In this document: positions 1 to 9,017 of the stretch, piece by piece
Layout of the letters: every line of letters starts with the position of its first letter
Position numbering within the stretch: position 1 is the first letter of the stretch
NCBI GenBank assembly: GCA_030622125.1
Contig: JAUXGM010000003.1
Coordinates: 1 to 35,360, forward strand
Reading direction: 5' to 3'
Source: a bacterium
GTDB taxonomy: Bacteria > AUK180
Length of the DNA stretch: 35,360 bases
Notes under the pieces: generated by a model
The model's database searches: none
The model's input: only the letters and a program-made list of their open reading frames with translations
What the model was told of the DNA's origin: nothing
Translations under genes and position numbers: made by a program

Positions 1-263
1 CTCAGAATGACCCCGTATTTAAAAGTTCAAGGTCAAAAGTCGAAGGTCGAAGGTTTACCCAGTACCGTGAAACTGGTGCGGGGTTAAAAGGTTCAAGGAA
101 AAAGAATAAAGAACAAAGGATGAAAATCGGGATACGGGGTAAACTCCATACAAATGAATAATGAAGAATGAATAATGAAAAATGAATAATGAAGAATAAA
201 AAAAAAGATGGATTCCTGCCGGAGTTTCATATTAGCTATTTAGAATTTCGCAAATGCCTCTTA
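1..263. repeat. Repeat-rich leader region without genes
   Basis: No convincing gene is visible. The stretch is a patchwork of short dispersed repeats. A fragment at 1-20 reads CAGAATGACCCCGTAT, matching the CTGAATGACCCCGTAT unit at 29924-29940. Near-tandem AAGGTC/AAGGTT words run from 28 to 54. An imperfect hairpin with ACCCAGTACC and GGTGCGGGGT arms lies at 57-84. ACGGGGTAAACTCCATA at 134-150 is the reverse complement of the TATGGAGTTTACCCCG unit seen at 29839. From 152 to 200 a roughly 15-bp unit (AATGAATAATGAAGA, with variants) occurs about three times. The same word families recur in the other spacers of the window. Confidence 0.75.
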
Positions 264-292
264 TTGACTTAAATTTTATTTTATGATAAAAT
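264..292 (+). promoter_or_regulatory. Sigma-70-type promoter of the carbamoyltransferase operon
   Basis: TTGACT at 264-269 and TAAAAT at 287-292 are separated by exactly 17 nt. The -10 box lies 5 nt before the ATG at 298, so transcription would begin at or next to the start codon. That predicts a leaderless first gene. The same geometry recurs upstream of recJ and mntA in this window. Confidence 0.65.
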
Positions 293-297
293 CGGAT

Positions 298-471
298 ATG
301 TTTAAAGGAATTAAGGAAAATTTTTTAATGCTTGGCGAATATATACTTTTTTTAGTAAAAAGTAAAAAGTTTTGGCTTATCCCTCTCATTATATTTATTG
401 TTATATTTGCATTATTGGTTGTCGCCGCCAATATCTCACCATTCTTGCCATTTGTTTATACTTTGTTTTAA
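298..471 (+). CDS. DUF5989-family small membrane protein
   Basis: This 57-residue protein has one strongly hydrophobic segment (about residues 25-48) preceded by a basic stretch containing SKKFWLIP, and it ends in PFVYTLF. From memory, the KKFWL(L/I)P start of the helix and the FIYTLF-like C-terminus are typical of DUF5989, a family of about 50 residues usually encoded beside NodU/CmcH-type carbamoyltransferases. That is exactly the context here. Its biochemical role is not known to me; a single-pass inner-membrane partner of the enzyme is an inference. An in-frame ATG at 283 exists, but it lies upstream of the predicted -10 box, so 298 is preferred. The next gene begins immediately after this stop codon. 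Confidence 0.7.
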   Translation: MFKGIKENFLMLGEYILFLVKSKKFWLIPLIIFIVIFALLVVAANISPFLPFVYTLF

Positions 472-678
472 ATGAAGTCTTTTTTTAAGAAAGTTCTTAA
501 TATTCTATCCTTGATAGAGACACATATTTTTTTGGGGATACTTTATTTTATCATCATTGGAATCTTTAAATTATTTTACCTTTTATTTTCATTATTAAAA
601 GAAAATCCTTCTCATACGAACTACAAAAAATTTAAGAAAGAAAAAGTAAACCTAAGGGCATTGAAACGAGGATTTTGA
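472..678 (+). CDS. Small membrane protein of the carbamoyltransferase operon
   Basis: This 68-residue protein has a hydrophobic central region (about residues 15-43, with ILYFIIIGIFKLFYLLF) and a basic, polar tail ending in LRALKRGF. The start codon directly follows the stop of the DUF5989 gene. The stop (TGA, 676-678) shares one base with the ATG of the carbamoyltransferase, so the three genes are almost certainly co-transcribed and translationally coupled. I do not recognise a named family. Its position is the one often taken by small SxtJ-like membrane proteins in carbamoyltransferase clusters, but I cannot establish homology by eye. Confidence 0.6.
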   Translation: MKSFFKKVLNILSLIETHIFLGILYFIIIGIFKLFYLLFSLLKENPSHTNYKKFKKEKVNLRALKRGF

Positions 679-2345
679 TGTATATTCTTGGAATATCGGC
701 ATTCTATCATGACTCTACGGCAGCCCTTTTAAAAGATGGAAAGATCGTTGCAGCAGCAGCCGAAGAAAGATTTTCAGGCAGGAAACATGATCATAGCTTT
801 CCCGATAAGGCAGTAGATTTCTGCTTAAAATTTGAAAAAATCAAAAAAGAGGATATAGACTACATTGTTTTTTATGAAAAGCCGATTATAAAATTTGATA
901 GAATACTTGATACCCATCTTAAAAATTACCCGTTTGCATATAAACTTTTTTCTTATGCAATTCCTCTTTGGGTAAAGAAAAAATTAAAAATAAAGTTTTT
1001 AATTAAAGATAAACTCGGGAAATTTCCTCTTTTTACAAGACATCACATCTCACATTCGGCAAGTGCTTATTATCTTTCCGGATTTTCGGAAAGTGCGGTC
1101 ATTACCTTTGATAGTGTTGGCGAATGGAACACTCTTTCAATCGGTATCGGAAGGGGGAATAAGTTGAATATTCTGAAAACAATTGATTTTCCGGATTCAC
1201 TTGGACTCTTATATTCAACGGTTACCGCATTTCTCGGATTTAAAGTGAATAACGGTGAGGGAAAGGTTATGGGTCTTGCCTCTTATGGAAAACCTATATA
1301 TAAGGAGAAGTTCAAGAAGCTGATCACGGTATTTTCCGATGGCAGTTTTAGGTTGAAAAAAAGTTATTTTGCCTATTCTTATTCCGATAGAATGTATTCA
1401 AAAAAAATTGTTAAGCTTTTTGGCGATCCGAGAAAACCGGAGGGAACTATCACAAAAAGGGACAAAGACTTAGCGGCAACACTACAATGGCTGCTTGAGG
1501 ATATCGCTCTAAAAATAGTAAGACATACCAAAGAGATCACTAAAATGGATAATCTTTCGTTAAGCGGTGGTGTTGTTCTGAATTCCGTAATGAATGGAAA
1601 GATATTAAAAAGCGGAATTTTCAATAAATATTTCTTTCTGCCGATTGGCGGGGATGGCGGAGCATCTGTCGGTGGTGCCCTCTATTTATGGCGAAATGTT
1701 CTCAATAATAATTACAATGAACCGCTTTCTTCTCTCTATTTCGGTCCCAAATATTCCGATGAAGAGATACTGACTACAATAAAAAATTATAAATTGAACT
1801 ATAAAACAACTGCTGATATCAATGAATATATTGCGGATATGTTGATCGAACAAAAGATCATCGGTTGGTTTCAAGGTAGAATGGAACTTGGACAACGGGC
1901 ACTTGGGAACAGATCGATACTTGCCGATCCCCGAAATCCGAAAATGAAGGATATTATTAACGGTAAAGTCAAGCATAGAGAATCATTTAGACCCTTTGCT
2001 CCATCTATGTTGGAAGAAAAATTTGCCGAATATTTTGGTATAGAAGACGCCTTCTCTCCTTATATGATCTTATGTCTCCCCGTTTTAAAAAATAAAGTGG
2101 ACTTTCCCGCTGCAATACATATTGATGGAACTGCAAGGATTCAAACGGTAAACAAAAAAGATAATAAAAAATATTATGATCTTATCGACAATTTTTATAA
2201 AAAGACGGGGATCCCTGTAATTCTAAATACCTCATTTAATGTTCGAGGCAAACCAATTGTTTGTTCTCCGGAGGATGCTGTTTTGACCTTTTTGAGAACG
2301 GAAATTGATATTCTTGTAATGGGAGATCTTATTATTGAAAAATGA
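678..2345 (+). CDS. NodU/CmcH-family carbamoyltransferase
   Basis: This 555-residue enzyme is expected to move a carbamoyl group from carbamoyl phosphate, via carbamoyl-AMP, onto a hydroxyl of a sugar or other small molecule. The N-terminal actin/HSP70-like domain shows GISAFYHDSTAALL (residues 4-17), the metal-site region HHISHSASAYY (about 121), GEGKVMGLASYG (about 193) and LSGGVVLNSVMNGK (about 295). The C-terminal domain shows ELGQRALGNRSILADPR (about 402), HRESFRPFAPS and NTSFNVRGKPIV (about 516). Length is slightly below the usual 570-610 residues, but all landmarks are present. ATG 678 is preferred over the TTG three bases upstream; GAGG at 668-671 serves as ribosome-binding site. The substrate is unknown. 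No glycan or nodulation genes lie nearby, only two small membrane proteins and a giant TPR protein. Confidence 0.9.
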   Translation: MYILGISAFYHDSTAALLKDGKIVAAAAEERFSGRKHDHSFPDKAVDFCLKFEKIKKEDIDYIVFYEKPIIKFDRILDTHLKNYPFAYKLFSYAIPLWVKKKLKIKFLIKDKLGKFPLFTRHHISHSASAYYLSGFSESAVITFDSVGEWNTLSIGIGRGNKLNILKTIDFPDSLGLLYSTVTAFLGFKVNNGEGKVMGLASYGKPIYKEKFKKLITVFSDGSFRLKKSYFAYSYSDRMYSKKIVKLFGDPRKPEGTITKRDKDLAATLQWLLEDIALKIVRHTKEITKMDNLSLSGGVVLNSVMNGKILKSGIFNKYFFLPIGGDGGASVGGALYLWRNVLNNNYNEPLSSLYFGPKYSDEEILTTIKNYKLNYKTTADINEYIADMLIEQKIIGWFQGRMELGQRALGNRSILADPRNPKMKDIINGKVKHRESFRPFAPSMLEEKFAEYFGIEDAFSPYMILCLPVLKNKVDFPAAIHIDGTARIQTVNKKDNKKYYDLIDNFYKKTGIPVILNTSFNVRGKPIVCSPEDAVLTFLRTEIDILVMGDLIIEK

Positions 2346-5300
2346 AAGGTAAATTTTTATTGATCATCTCCTTTTTTACTCTAATGATCGGTTTTTCCGA
2401 AAGAATCACAAATTATACGGGAAATGAGATATATCCCGTATTAAGGAAGAATCTCTATTTTATAATGTATGATAAAAATAATGTTTCAATAATCAGGAGA
2501 AGTAAAGAGGGAGAATTAAAGATCATAAAAGATGAATATATTCTTCCGGCAGGATTTGATGTTAGTCAAAATGAAGAAAGAATGTTGTGGGTATCCAATA
2601 AAGTGGATTCCCGCGGGGTTTTGAAACTACATAATTTTAAAACAAAAAAAGATATAACCATTGAAACCGGTAAAGGCATTGAAGGAGTCTGCTTTATTAC
2701 AAATGATCAGATCGCATATTCCGCCGATAAGAAGATCTATGTTTATAATATCAGAGATAAAAAGAAGATAATGTTGGGAAACGGTTTATGCCCTTTTTAT
2801 TACAATTTTCACCTGATCTTTTCATTCGGAAACAACATTTACAGCTATTCATTTAAAGAAAAGGTAACCAAAACCATTTACGAGAATAATAAGCCGATTT
2901 ACTATCCGATCAAGAATAATGCATATCTCTATTTTATAGAAAAAAATCCAAACACTACATATCTTATCTACGATCAAAGGAAAGTAAAACTTTTTTCCTC
3001 TGATCTGCCGACCGTAACCTTGAATTCATCCAAAGATAAGATCATTGCCTCCCGCAAATTTAATAATTATGATATCATTATATCGGAGACTACGGGTGAT
3101 ATTCCCATTTTTAAGAATTTATCCGAAATAGATCAATTTCTATTCAAAAACGATCTGGATAAGATGCGTGCTTACGATAGGCATATTACAATAAATGGTA
3201 TAGAGCCGAATATTGTAAAACGATTATTTTTTATGTCGATAAAAAATAAATTAAAAAAAAGGGCACATAATTATCTTGGAATGTTAAAGGAAGATATTGA
3301 TTACGATGAATACATTTATTATAATTTTCTCTACCGCTATATATTTGGGAATATCGGACTTTCCGAGTTTAAAAAAATAGAGATAAATAAAAAATATAAA
3401 GAGAAGATGGATATTCTCTATGCAAACTATCTTTTTAATCTTAAAATGTATGATAAAGCATTGCTTGCATTTAAGGAGATCAAAGAAAAAACTAAAAATA
3501 AAAATATACTTTTCTCATCCAATTATAATCTTGCAAGTATATATTGTCATTTTGGTGATCTTTGGGAGAATATCTCTCTTTGGCAGGTATTTTTTTCAAG
3601 GCTTTCGACCAAACAGTTGAAAAGGTATTATGAAATATTAATTAAAGCGTTTGATTCCGATATGATCACACTCTGGGAAAAAATATATTTTGCCGAGCTT
3701 TTTAAAGGCGGTAAGGAAATTGATTTTGTTAAAGCAACTATATTTTATAAAAATCACTTTTATGATCATGCGGAAGATATCTTAAAAAATTATATCGATG
3801 AGGATTCAACCTTTCTAAAATTAAAGATCGCCGTCTCCAAAAAAGACCTGACCAATATATCTAAATATTACGGCAATCTCAAAGATAAAAAAATACCGGC
3901 ACAAAAGGAGATCCTTACCCTCTTGAATGTTAACTCAATATTTTCAGAAAAAAATGATCGTTTATTAAAATTTTTATACAATCTTTTCCCTGATGATTTT
4001 AGAGTTACATTCTGGTATTTTTTCTACCTTTCAAAAAATGACCCTTCATATATGAAAATAATTATGAAACATTTAAGTAAAAATGATCGGATTGTTGATT
4101 TTAAACGGTTCTTATACGGTTTTCTCTCCGGAAATCGGTTGTATTCACTATTTTACCTTTATAAAACAGTAAAAAAATGGGAAAATCCTATTGTATTTGC
4201 AATTGCCGGGGTCTATGAATATAAAAATTCAAATTATGAAAAAGCAAAAAATTATCTTTTAAAGGCTTATATGCTGAGTAACGATGATTTTTACTACATA
4301 AACAGTATTATTCTTTCATATTTAGGGAAGGTATTTTATCGACTTGAGGATTATGAAAATCTTAACTATTACCTTTCAATAAAATATGATAAATACGATT
4401 ACTTTCTGAATTCAAACGAAAAGGTTGATACTGCGATAGTTTATGCCCGAACACTTCATATACTGGGAAAAAGTGACGAATCTATCAAACTTCTTGAAGA
4501 ATTGGCAGCGGAAATTGAAATACTGTCACAAAAGATAAAACTCTACTCTTATATTGCATTTTTGGCATATATAACTAAGGACTATAACAAATCATTGGTA
4601 TATACATTGAAATTGATCAATGAAAAAGAAAAAATTCAAAAAAGTAACTTTACACTGGAATATAAACTTATCGGCAATATCTATCTAAAACTTAAAGATT
4701 ACAGATCGGCGGAATCTATTTATATGAGATCATTGGAAGAGTTAAAGACATTTAAACAAATCTCAAAAAAATCTTTGTTCGTTTTTTCGGCATTTGTTAA
4801 TTTAGGTGGCGGAAAAAATGATCTTTCACAAGGAAAACTCAAGAAAAATATTAAAAAAGAGATCTATAATAACTTGATCACAACCTATTCCTATCTTTCA
4901 GAGTATAAAGAAGCACAAAACTATCTTGAGAAAAGAATGGAATTATTATCAAAAAAAGAAAGAAAAAATATAAAAATGGCGATCAGTTATAATCATTTTG
5001 GAATAAATAGCATGAATGACCGAGATCTCGCAAAAGCAATATATTATTTCAAACAAAGTTTTAGTATGCTGAACAGCTTAAAAATTGGTAATGGTCTTAT
5101 AGAAAATCTTGTAAATTTATACGATGCAGAATTTTTGTCTAAAAATTCTAATACCGATATTCCTTTTTCTAAATTCATTACGATCATTGATCGGAATAAT
5201 TACGATAACGATCATCTTGCATTACTTTTCTTTTTAAGAACATTGATAGAGATTGATAAGATTCCTTTTTTTAATATTGAAAAATTTGAAGCTACCATAT

Positions 5301-8300
5301 TAAATTATGAAAGGCGATTTAAAAATATTATTATTCTTGAAAGATACATTGATGACCTATTGGAAAATGGTTCTATATCGGATAAAAAAGCAAAAGCACT
5401 CGTTTATCTTGCTAAATACGCTATTGCAAAAACAACGGGAAGCTGTGATGGTCAAAACTTAAAAATAGGAATAAAGATATTAAAAAAAATTCCGCTGAAT
5501 AGTTTATTATGGTATTTTTATTATTTAAACGGTGAGATTGACAATGCTTATGAAGCACTCTTGAGTACAATGGAAAAGATACCGTCTTCTTTACTTGATA
5601 CGGCGGGAATGCTTTTAGAAGATATTTCAAGGAAACAATTAAAAAATGGTGATCTTAAGAATTATATCCTTACAAAGGAATATGAAAGAGAATTACCGTT
5701 CTTTAATTCGGTAGTGGATCAAGAATGGCTTTTTCCCAAAGAACTTCAAAATATTTATTATAAGAATGTTGTTTATCTAAAAAACAAACTTCTTTCTTCC
5801 AATGGATTTTCAAATCGTGATTATGACAGCCTGGAAAATGAAATTGAAAATAACAAGAACTCAGCAGTAAATTTTTTCATACATCCCTTTTCTTATCCTA
5901 TTGATACTCTTTTAAATGAGTTTAAAGACTCAAAAATACTATTTATTGATGAAAAAAATAAAAATTACATTCTCTTTCAGAATAGTAAATTTAAGATAGT
6001 AAATGAATTGGTCAACACTGATTATCAGGTGATCTACTCGGGTAATATGCCGGTAAATACACCGTTTGGGGTTAGTTTAAATATGCTTTATCTATCAAAG
6101 ATCAATTTTAACTATAATCCGGCAGTGACGATCACAATAACAGAGACTACAAAAAATATCTCCGGGTATGGTGTTATATATGCGGATAAATTAGGGATCG
6201 ACCAAAACCATAATTTTGGGATCGGAAATATTAAACTAAAAACTCTAATGCAATCACACCAGGTTCCCTATCATCTTTTTTTTAATGATTTTCCGAGTTT
6301 AAATGAGATCAATATGACATATCCCATTCTTATTCTATCCGGATTTTCTACTCTATCAACGAATGTTGAGAACTTTAATATAGATAATTTTGAAAGAAAA
6401 AATAAATTTGATGCTTTGAAAAATTCAGGAAAAGATCTGTGTTTTGCCGGATACAGAGGGATAGAGGAAGAAAAAATTGAAGATTTTACGAACAACAGGA
6501 TACAAGAACTTTTAGGTCTTGCAATTGACAATTATAAAAAGAAAAAATGGGGGCTTTCTACTGTTTATTTTCAGAATCTCATCAATATCTATGGCAATCC
6601 ATTGGAGAATAATCAAAAACTGAAGATTTATTCCTATTTTATAAATTCACTTTACCACAGTAAAAAATATGATATTGGAATTTTTTACCTTGATAGAATT
6701 ATAAGATTTATTGAAAAAGATGAGCAACATGAGAAGCTGCGATATAAATTTCTCAATAAACTCATTTCATTTTATAATGCAAAAAAGGACTTTGGAAAGG
6801 CACTGAAAACAGCACAAAGGCTTCAGGATATATTCAAGGATGATCTGTCATATATAATGCCCATACTATTGAATCAGGTGGTGCTTCTTGAAGCAAATGG
6901 ATATTATGAAAAGGCATTTCAAATTTCAAGCCGTATTTTTGAACTTGATAAAAATAAGAAAAGTAAGTATTCTGCACAAATTACCTTAACATATGCCCAT
7001 TTTTTATATCTTTTTCAAAAGGATTTAATTCGCTCAAAAGAACTTTTTGAAAGGGGACTGAATATGGATATTGAAGATACCGGCGGTGAAAATATCTCAA
7101 AATTTCTGTTTGAATATTTAAAGAATCTTATTGATATCGGAGAATTTGGCATTGAAAAAAAAATTGAACAGTATAAAAAATACATAGATGATGAGGATGG
7201 ATTTACCTCAGTAATCGGAATGGCTGCTTTAAAGAGGGGAGATCTACTAAAAGTAAAGGAAATAATTGACAAATTGTTACTTGGAAAAGTTCGTGATAAA
7301 TGTGCAGGGTATAATTTATCGGGGCTTCTCAATTTTTTGTTGAGGAATTTTGCAAAAGCTCAAAAAGACTTTGAAAAAGCAAAGGAATATGCCGTAAAAT
7401 CTAAAAATGAGAATGATATTATCAATATAAGGTCAAATATTGCGCTATTAAATATTGCCGCAGGGAATTTTCAAAAAGCGTTAGATGTAGTGAGTGATAT
7501 CCTGAAAAAAGATAGAAAAAAAGGGAAGATAACGGATATTTTATATGATCTTAGATTACTTGTTGTTATCAAAGACGGATTGCATCAGAAGAATACAAAT
7601 ATTTGTAATGAAATGCTTGACCTCTCCTTAAAACACGGCTATAAAAATTACGAAAATTTTGCAATTTATATGTTGGTGAAAAATAAAAGTTCAAAAAAAA
7701 GAAATATTGCTCTAAAGAATTTTTTAAAGAAAAACATAACCGATCTTTTAAGGGTAGAGATACTTTATAAACTTGCTCAAAAAGATAAAAAATATTATGA
7801 AGAACTTTTTGAAATAATTTTAAAACAAGACAACATTACCAATATTGATATTGTCAAAAATGGTTTCACATTCGATCTTGATAAGATATTGGCGAACTAC
7901 CTTGAAAATATTGATCCGCAAAAAGCACTTTTAAAATATTACTATTTTCAATTGAAAAAAAGGTACGATTATGATCATATAGTTGAGCTTTTTAATGAGC
8001 ATTGTGTTAATGGTTATCAGATAGTTATTTTAAAAAATAAAATATTTACTTTTAATATCAAAGATAACAAAATTGAAAGAAGAGTAGAAAAATTTGATAG
8101 ATCCGAATTTGAACACAATTGGAGAGATTTAATAACGAACATTGAAGCTTTTTCCGATCTGAGTAGTTATAAGAATTATTTTTCCTCACTCTTATTTAAG
8201 CATATAGAGGAAAGTAATTTTAATTTATTCATTGCTCCGACACTTCTTTTCTTTCCCTTTTCGATCTTTGAAAACAAAGCCATAACCCTTTACGCCTATC

Positions 8301-8734
8301 CATTCTATCAAAAAAAAGCAAAGATCAATAACGACAGTTCTTTTATTTCAGATGATACATCTTATAATAATGATCTTAAAAAATATCTAAAGAAAGGTTA
8401 TTTTGTTTTATTGGATCAAGGAGAGTTTAACAATATCAATCCATATTTGTCAAAATACGGTGATCTTACATTGAAAGAAACAATGAATGCAAAATTATTG
8501 ATTGTAAAAATAAATCGTTCCACTTCTCTTAATAACAATATTCTCCCGTATTTTTCAACTTACGACCACATTGTATTTCTATATGGCTGTAAAGGTGATG
8601 AGAGTTACTATGCGGTGTTTTTAAGGAAGCTTTTTGAAAATAACCTGAATGAAAAAAATGCCGTAGAATATATGAGAAAGAAATACACATTCCCCCGATA
8701 CTATTCTCTCTTTAATTTTATTACAAATAGATGA
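2342..8734 (+). CDS. Giant exported TPR protein with CHAT-like regions (2130 aa)
   Basis: The start overlaps the carbamoyltransferase stop in an ATGA, so the two are translationally coupled. Residues 1-18 look like a signal peptide (hydrophobic FLLIISFFTLMIGF). Residues of about 25-270 read like short beta-propeller blades (for example YLYFIEKNPNTTYLIYDQ). Most of the rest is helical with many TPR-like pairs (for example YEKAKNYLLKAYML, YNKSLVYTLKLI, FQKALDVVSDIL). Two stretches resemble CHAT (caspase-like) domains. A central one lies at about 1170-1390, with YPILILSGFSTLST and LCFAGYRGI. A C-terminal one starts at about 1957 with NLFIAPTLLFFPFSIFE and continues with DHIVFLYGCKGDESYYAVF and a final PRYYSLFNFI, like a CHAT tail. 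I do not see a clear catalytic His/Cys pair, so both may be non-proteolytic. A periplasmic scaffold function is inference. The frame is intact over 6.4 kb. Confidence 0.7.
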   Translation: MKGKFLLIISFFTLMIGFSERITNYTGNEIYPVLRKNLYFIMYDKNNVSIIRRSKEGELKIIKDEYILPAGFDVSQNEERMLWVSNKVDSRGVLKLHNFKTKKDITIETGKGIEGVCFITNDQIAYSADKKIYVYNIRDKKKIMLGNGLCPFYYNFHLIFSFGNNIYSYSFKEKVTKTIYENNKPIYYPIKNNAYLYFIEKNPNTTYLIYDQRKVKLFSSDLPTVTLNSSKDKIIASRKFNNYDIIISETTGDIPIFKNLSEIDQFLFKNDLDKMRAYDRHITINGIEPNIVKRLFFMSIKNKLKKRAHNYLGMLKEDIDYDEYIYYNFLYRYIFGNIGLSEFKKIEINKKYKEKMDILYANYLFNLKMYDKALLAFKEIKEKTKNKNILFSSNYNLASIYCHFGDLWENISLWQVFFSRLSTKQLKRYYEILIKAFDSDMITLWEKIYFAELFKGGKEIDFVKATIFYKNHFYDHAEDILKNYIDEDSTFLKLKIAVSKKDLTNISKYYGNLKDKKIPAQKEILTLLNVNSIFSEKNDRLLKFLYNLFPDDFRVTFWYFFYLSKNDPSYMKIIMKHLSKNDRIVDFKRFLYGFLSGNRLYSLFYLYKTVKKWENPIVFAIAGVYEYKNSNYEKAKNYLLKAYMLSNDDFYYINSIILSYLGKVFYRLEDYENLNYYLSIKYDKYDYFLNSNEKVDTAIVYARTLHILGKSDESIKLLEELAAEIEILSQKIKLYSYIAFLAYITKDYNKSLVYTLKLINEKEKIQKSNFTLEYKLIGNIYLKLKDYRSAESIYMRSLEELKTFKQISKKSLFVFSAFVNLGGGKNDLSQGKLKKNIKKEIYNNLITTYSYLSEYKEAQNYLEKRMELLSKKERKNIKMAISYNHFGINSMNDRDLAKAIYYFKQSFSMLNSLKIGNGLIENLVNLYDAEFLSKNSNTDIPFSKFITIIDRNNYDNDHLALLFFLRTLIEIDKIPFFNIEKFEATILNYERRFKNIIILERYIDDLLENGSISDKKAKALVYLAKYAIAKTTGSCDGQNLKIGIKILKKIPLNSLLWYFYYLNGEIDNAYEALLSTMEKIPSSLLDTAGMLLEDISRKQLKNGDLKNYILTKEYERELPFFNSVVDQEWLFPKELQNIYYKNVVYLKNKLLSSNGFSNRDYDSLENEIENNKNSAVNFFIHPFSYPIDTLLNEFKDSKILFIDEKNKNYILFQNSKFKIVNELVNTDYQVIYSGNMPVNTPFGVSLNMLYLSKINFNYNPAVTITITETTKNISGYGVIYADKLGIDQNHNFGIGNIKLKTLMQSHQVPYHLFFNDFPSLNEINMTYPILILSGFSTLSTNVENFNIDNFERKNKFDALKNSGKDLCFAGYRGIEEEKIEDFTNNRIQELLGLAIDNYKKKKWGLSTVYFQNLINIYGNPLENNQKLKIYSYFINSLYHSKKYDIGIFYLDRIIRFIEKDEQHEKLRYKFLNKLISFYNAKKDFGKALKTAQRLQDIFKDDLSYIMPILLNQVVLLEANGYYEKAFQISSRIFELDKNKKSKYSAQITLTYAHFLYLFQKDLIRSKELFERGLNMDIEDTGGENISKFLFEYLKNLIDIGEFGIEKKIEQYKKYIDDEDGFTSVIGMAALKRGDLLKVKEIIDKLLLGKVRDKCAGYNLSGLLNFLLRNFAKAQKDFEKAKEYAVKSKNENDIINIRSNIALLNIAAGNFQKALDVVSDILKKDRKKGKITDILYDLRLLVVIKDGLHQKNTNICNEMLDLSLKHGYKNYENFAIYMLVKNKSSKKRNIALKNFLKKNITDLLRVEILYKLAQKDKKYYEELFEIILKQDNITNIDIVKNGFTFDLDKILANYLENIDPQKALLKYYYFQLKKRYDYDHIVELFNEHCVNGYQIVILKNKIFTFNIKDNKIERRVEKFDRSEFEHNWRDLITNIEAFSDLSSYKNYFSSLLFKHIEESNFNLFIAPTLLFFPFSIFENKAITLYAYPFYQKKAKINNDSSFISDDTSYNNDLKKYLKKGYFVLLDQGEFNNINPYLSKYGDLTLKETMNAKLLIVKINRSTSLNNNILPYFSTYDHIVFLYGCKGDESYYAVFLRKLFENNLNEKNAVEYMRKKYTFPRYYSLFNFITNR

Positions 8735-9017
8735 CGGAATAGGGGAATAAGGGAATACAGAGGTTAGAGGTTCGAGGTTAGAGGTTAGTAAAAAAATATA
8801 AAAATCCGAAAAGCCATAAAAGAGGGACATACCTCATCAAACTGATTTTTTTTGTTGAGATGTGTCCCGGATTCTTCCTTAGATAACAATAGACCACCCG
8901 AAAACAATATAGCCAAAGGAAATAGATTCAAAGATTCAGAAGAAAATGCACTGAAAACAGGCGGGGCATCCCTTTTCGTCTTGGGACACATCAAAAATTA
9001 CAAGCACCGTCCCCATT
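8735..9017. repeat. Repeat-filled spacer between convergent genes
   Basis: This spacer has no credible gene. GAGGTTAGAGGTTCGAGG and a following GAGGTTAG form a short tandem at 8761-8788. A minus-orientation copy of the 95-bp palindromic unit follows (8818-8912). GGGACACATC at 8982-8991 and AAGCACCGTCCCC at 9002-9014 make a second, weaker GGGAC/GTCCC pair. The AAGCACCGTCCCC word returns at 17767. Short open frames here are repeat translations and were not called. Confidence 0.7.
8818..8912 (-). repeat. 95-bp palindromic repeat, copy 1
   Basis: Read on the minus strand this runs CTATATTGTTTTCGGGTGG ... GGGACACATCTCAACA ... GAGGTATGTCCCTCTTTT. It matches copies at 10506-10600 and 30021-30116. 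The GGGACA/TGTCCC arms form a long imperfect hairpin with a loop near AAAAAAATC. The inner stem differs from the other two copies (CAACAA against CAACTTT), while pairing is largely kept. The GGGAC...GTCCC ends resemble REP-type elements moved by RAYT (Y1-type REP-associated) transposases. No transposase gene is in the window. Confidence 0.8.

Noticed and set aside
152-200. Possible CRISPR-like or regulatory array (AATGAATAATGAAGA units)
   Set aside because: Units are contiguous with no spacers and of low complexity; this is a short degenerate tandem repeat only.
2342-8734. Giant frame as several fused or artefactual genes
   Set aside because: The reading frame is uninterrupted, has a signal peptide at its start, TPR-like pattern throughout and codon use like its neighbours; a single gene is the simplest reading.
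8755-8790. GGTTCGAGG-type word as a tRNA T-arm
   Set aside because: It is part of a GAGGTTAGAGGTT tandem repeat with no cloverleaf around it. No tRNA or rRNA was recognised anywhere in the window.
8785-8994. Minus-strand frame whose translation shares SGGxxLSxEESGTHLN with the plus-strand frame at 10454-10729
   Set aside because: The shared peptide is the translation of the 95-bp palindromic repeat; the third copy breaks the frame with an extra base and outer sequences do not match. It is a repeat, not a small protein family.
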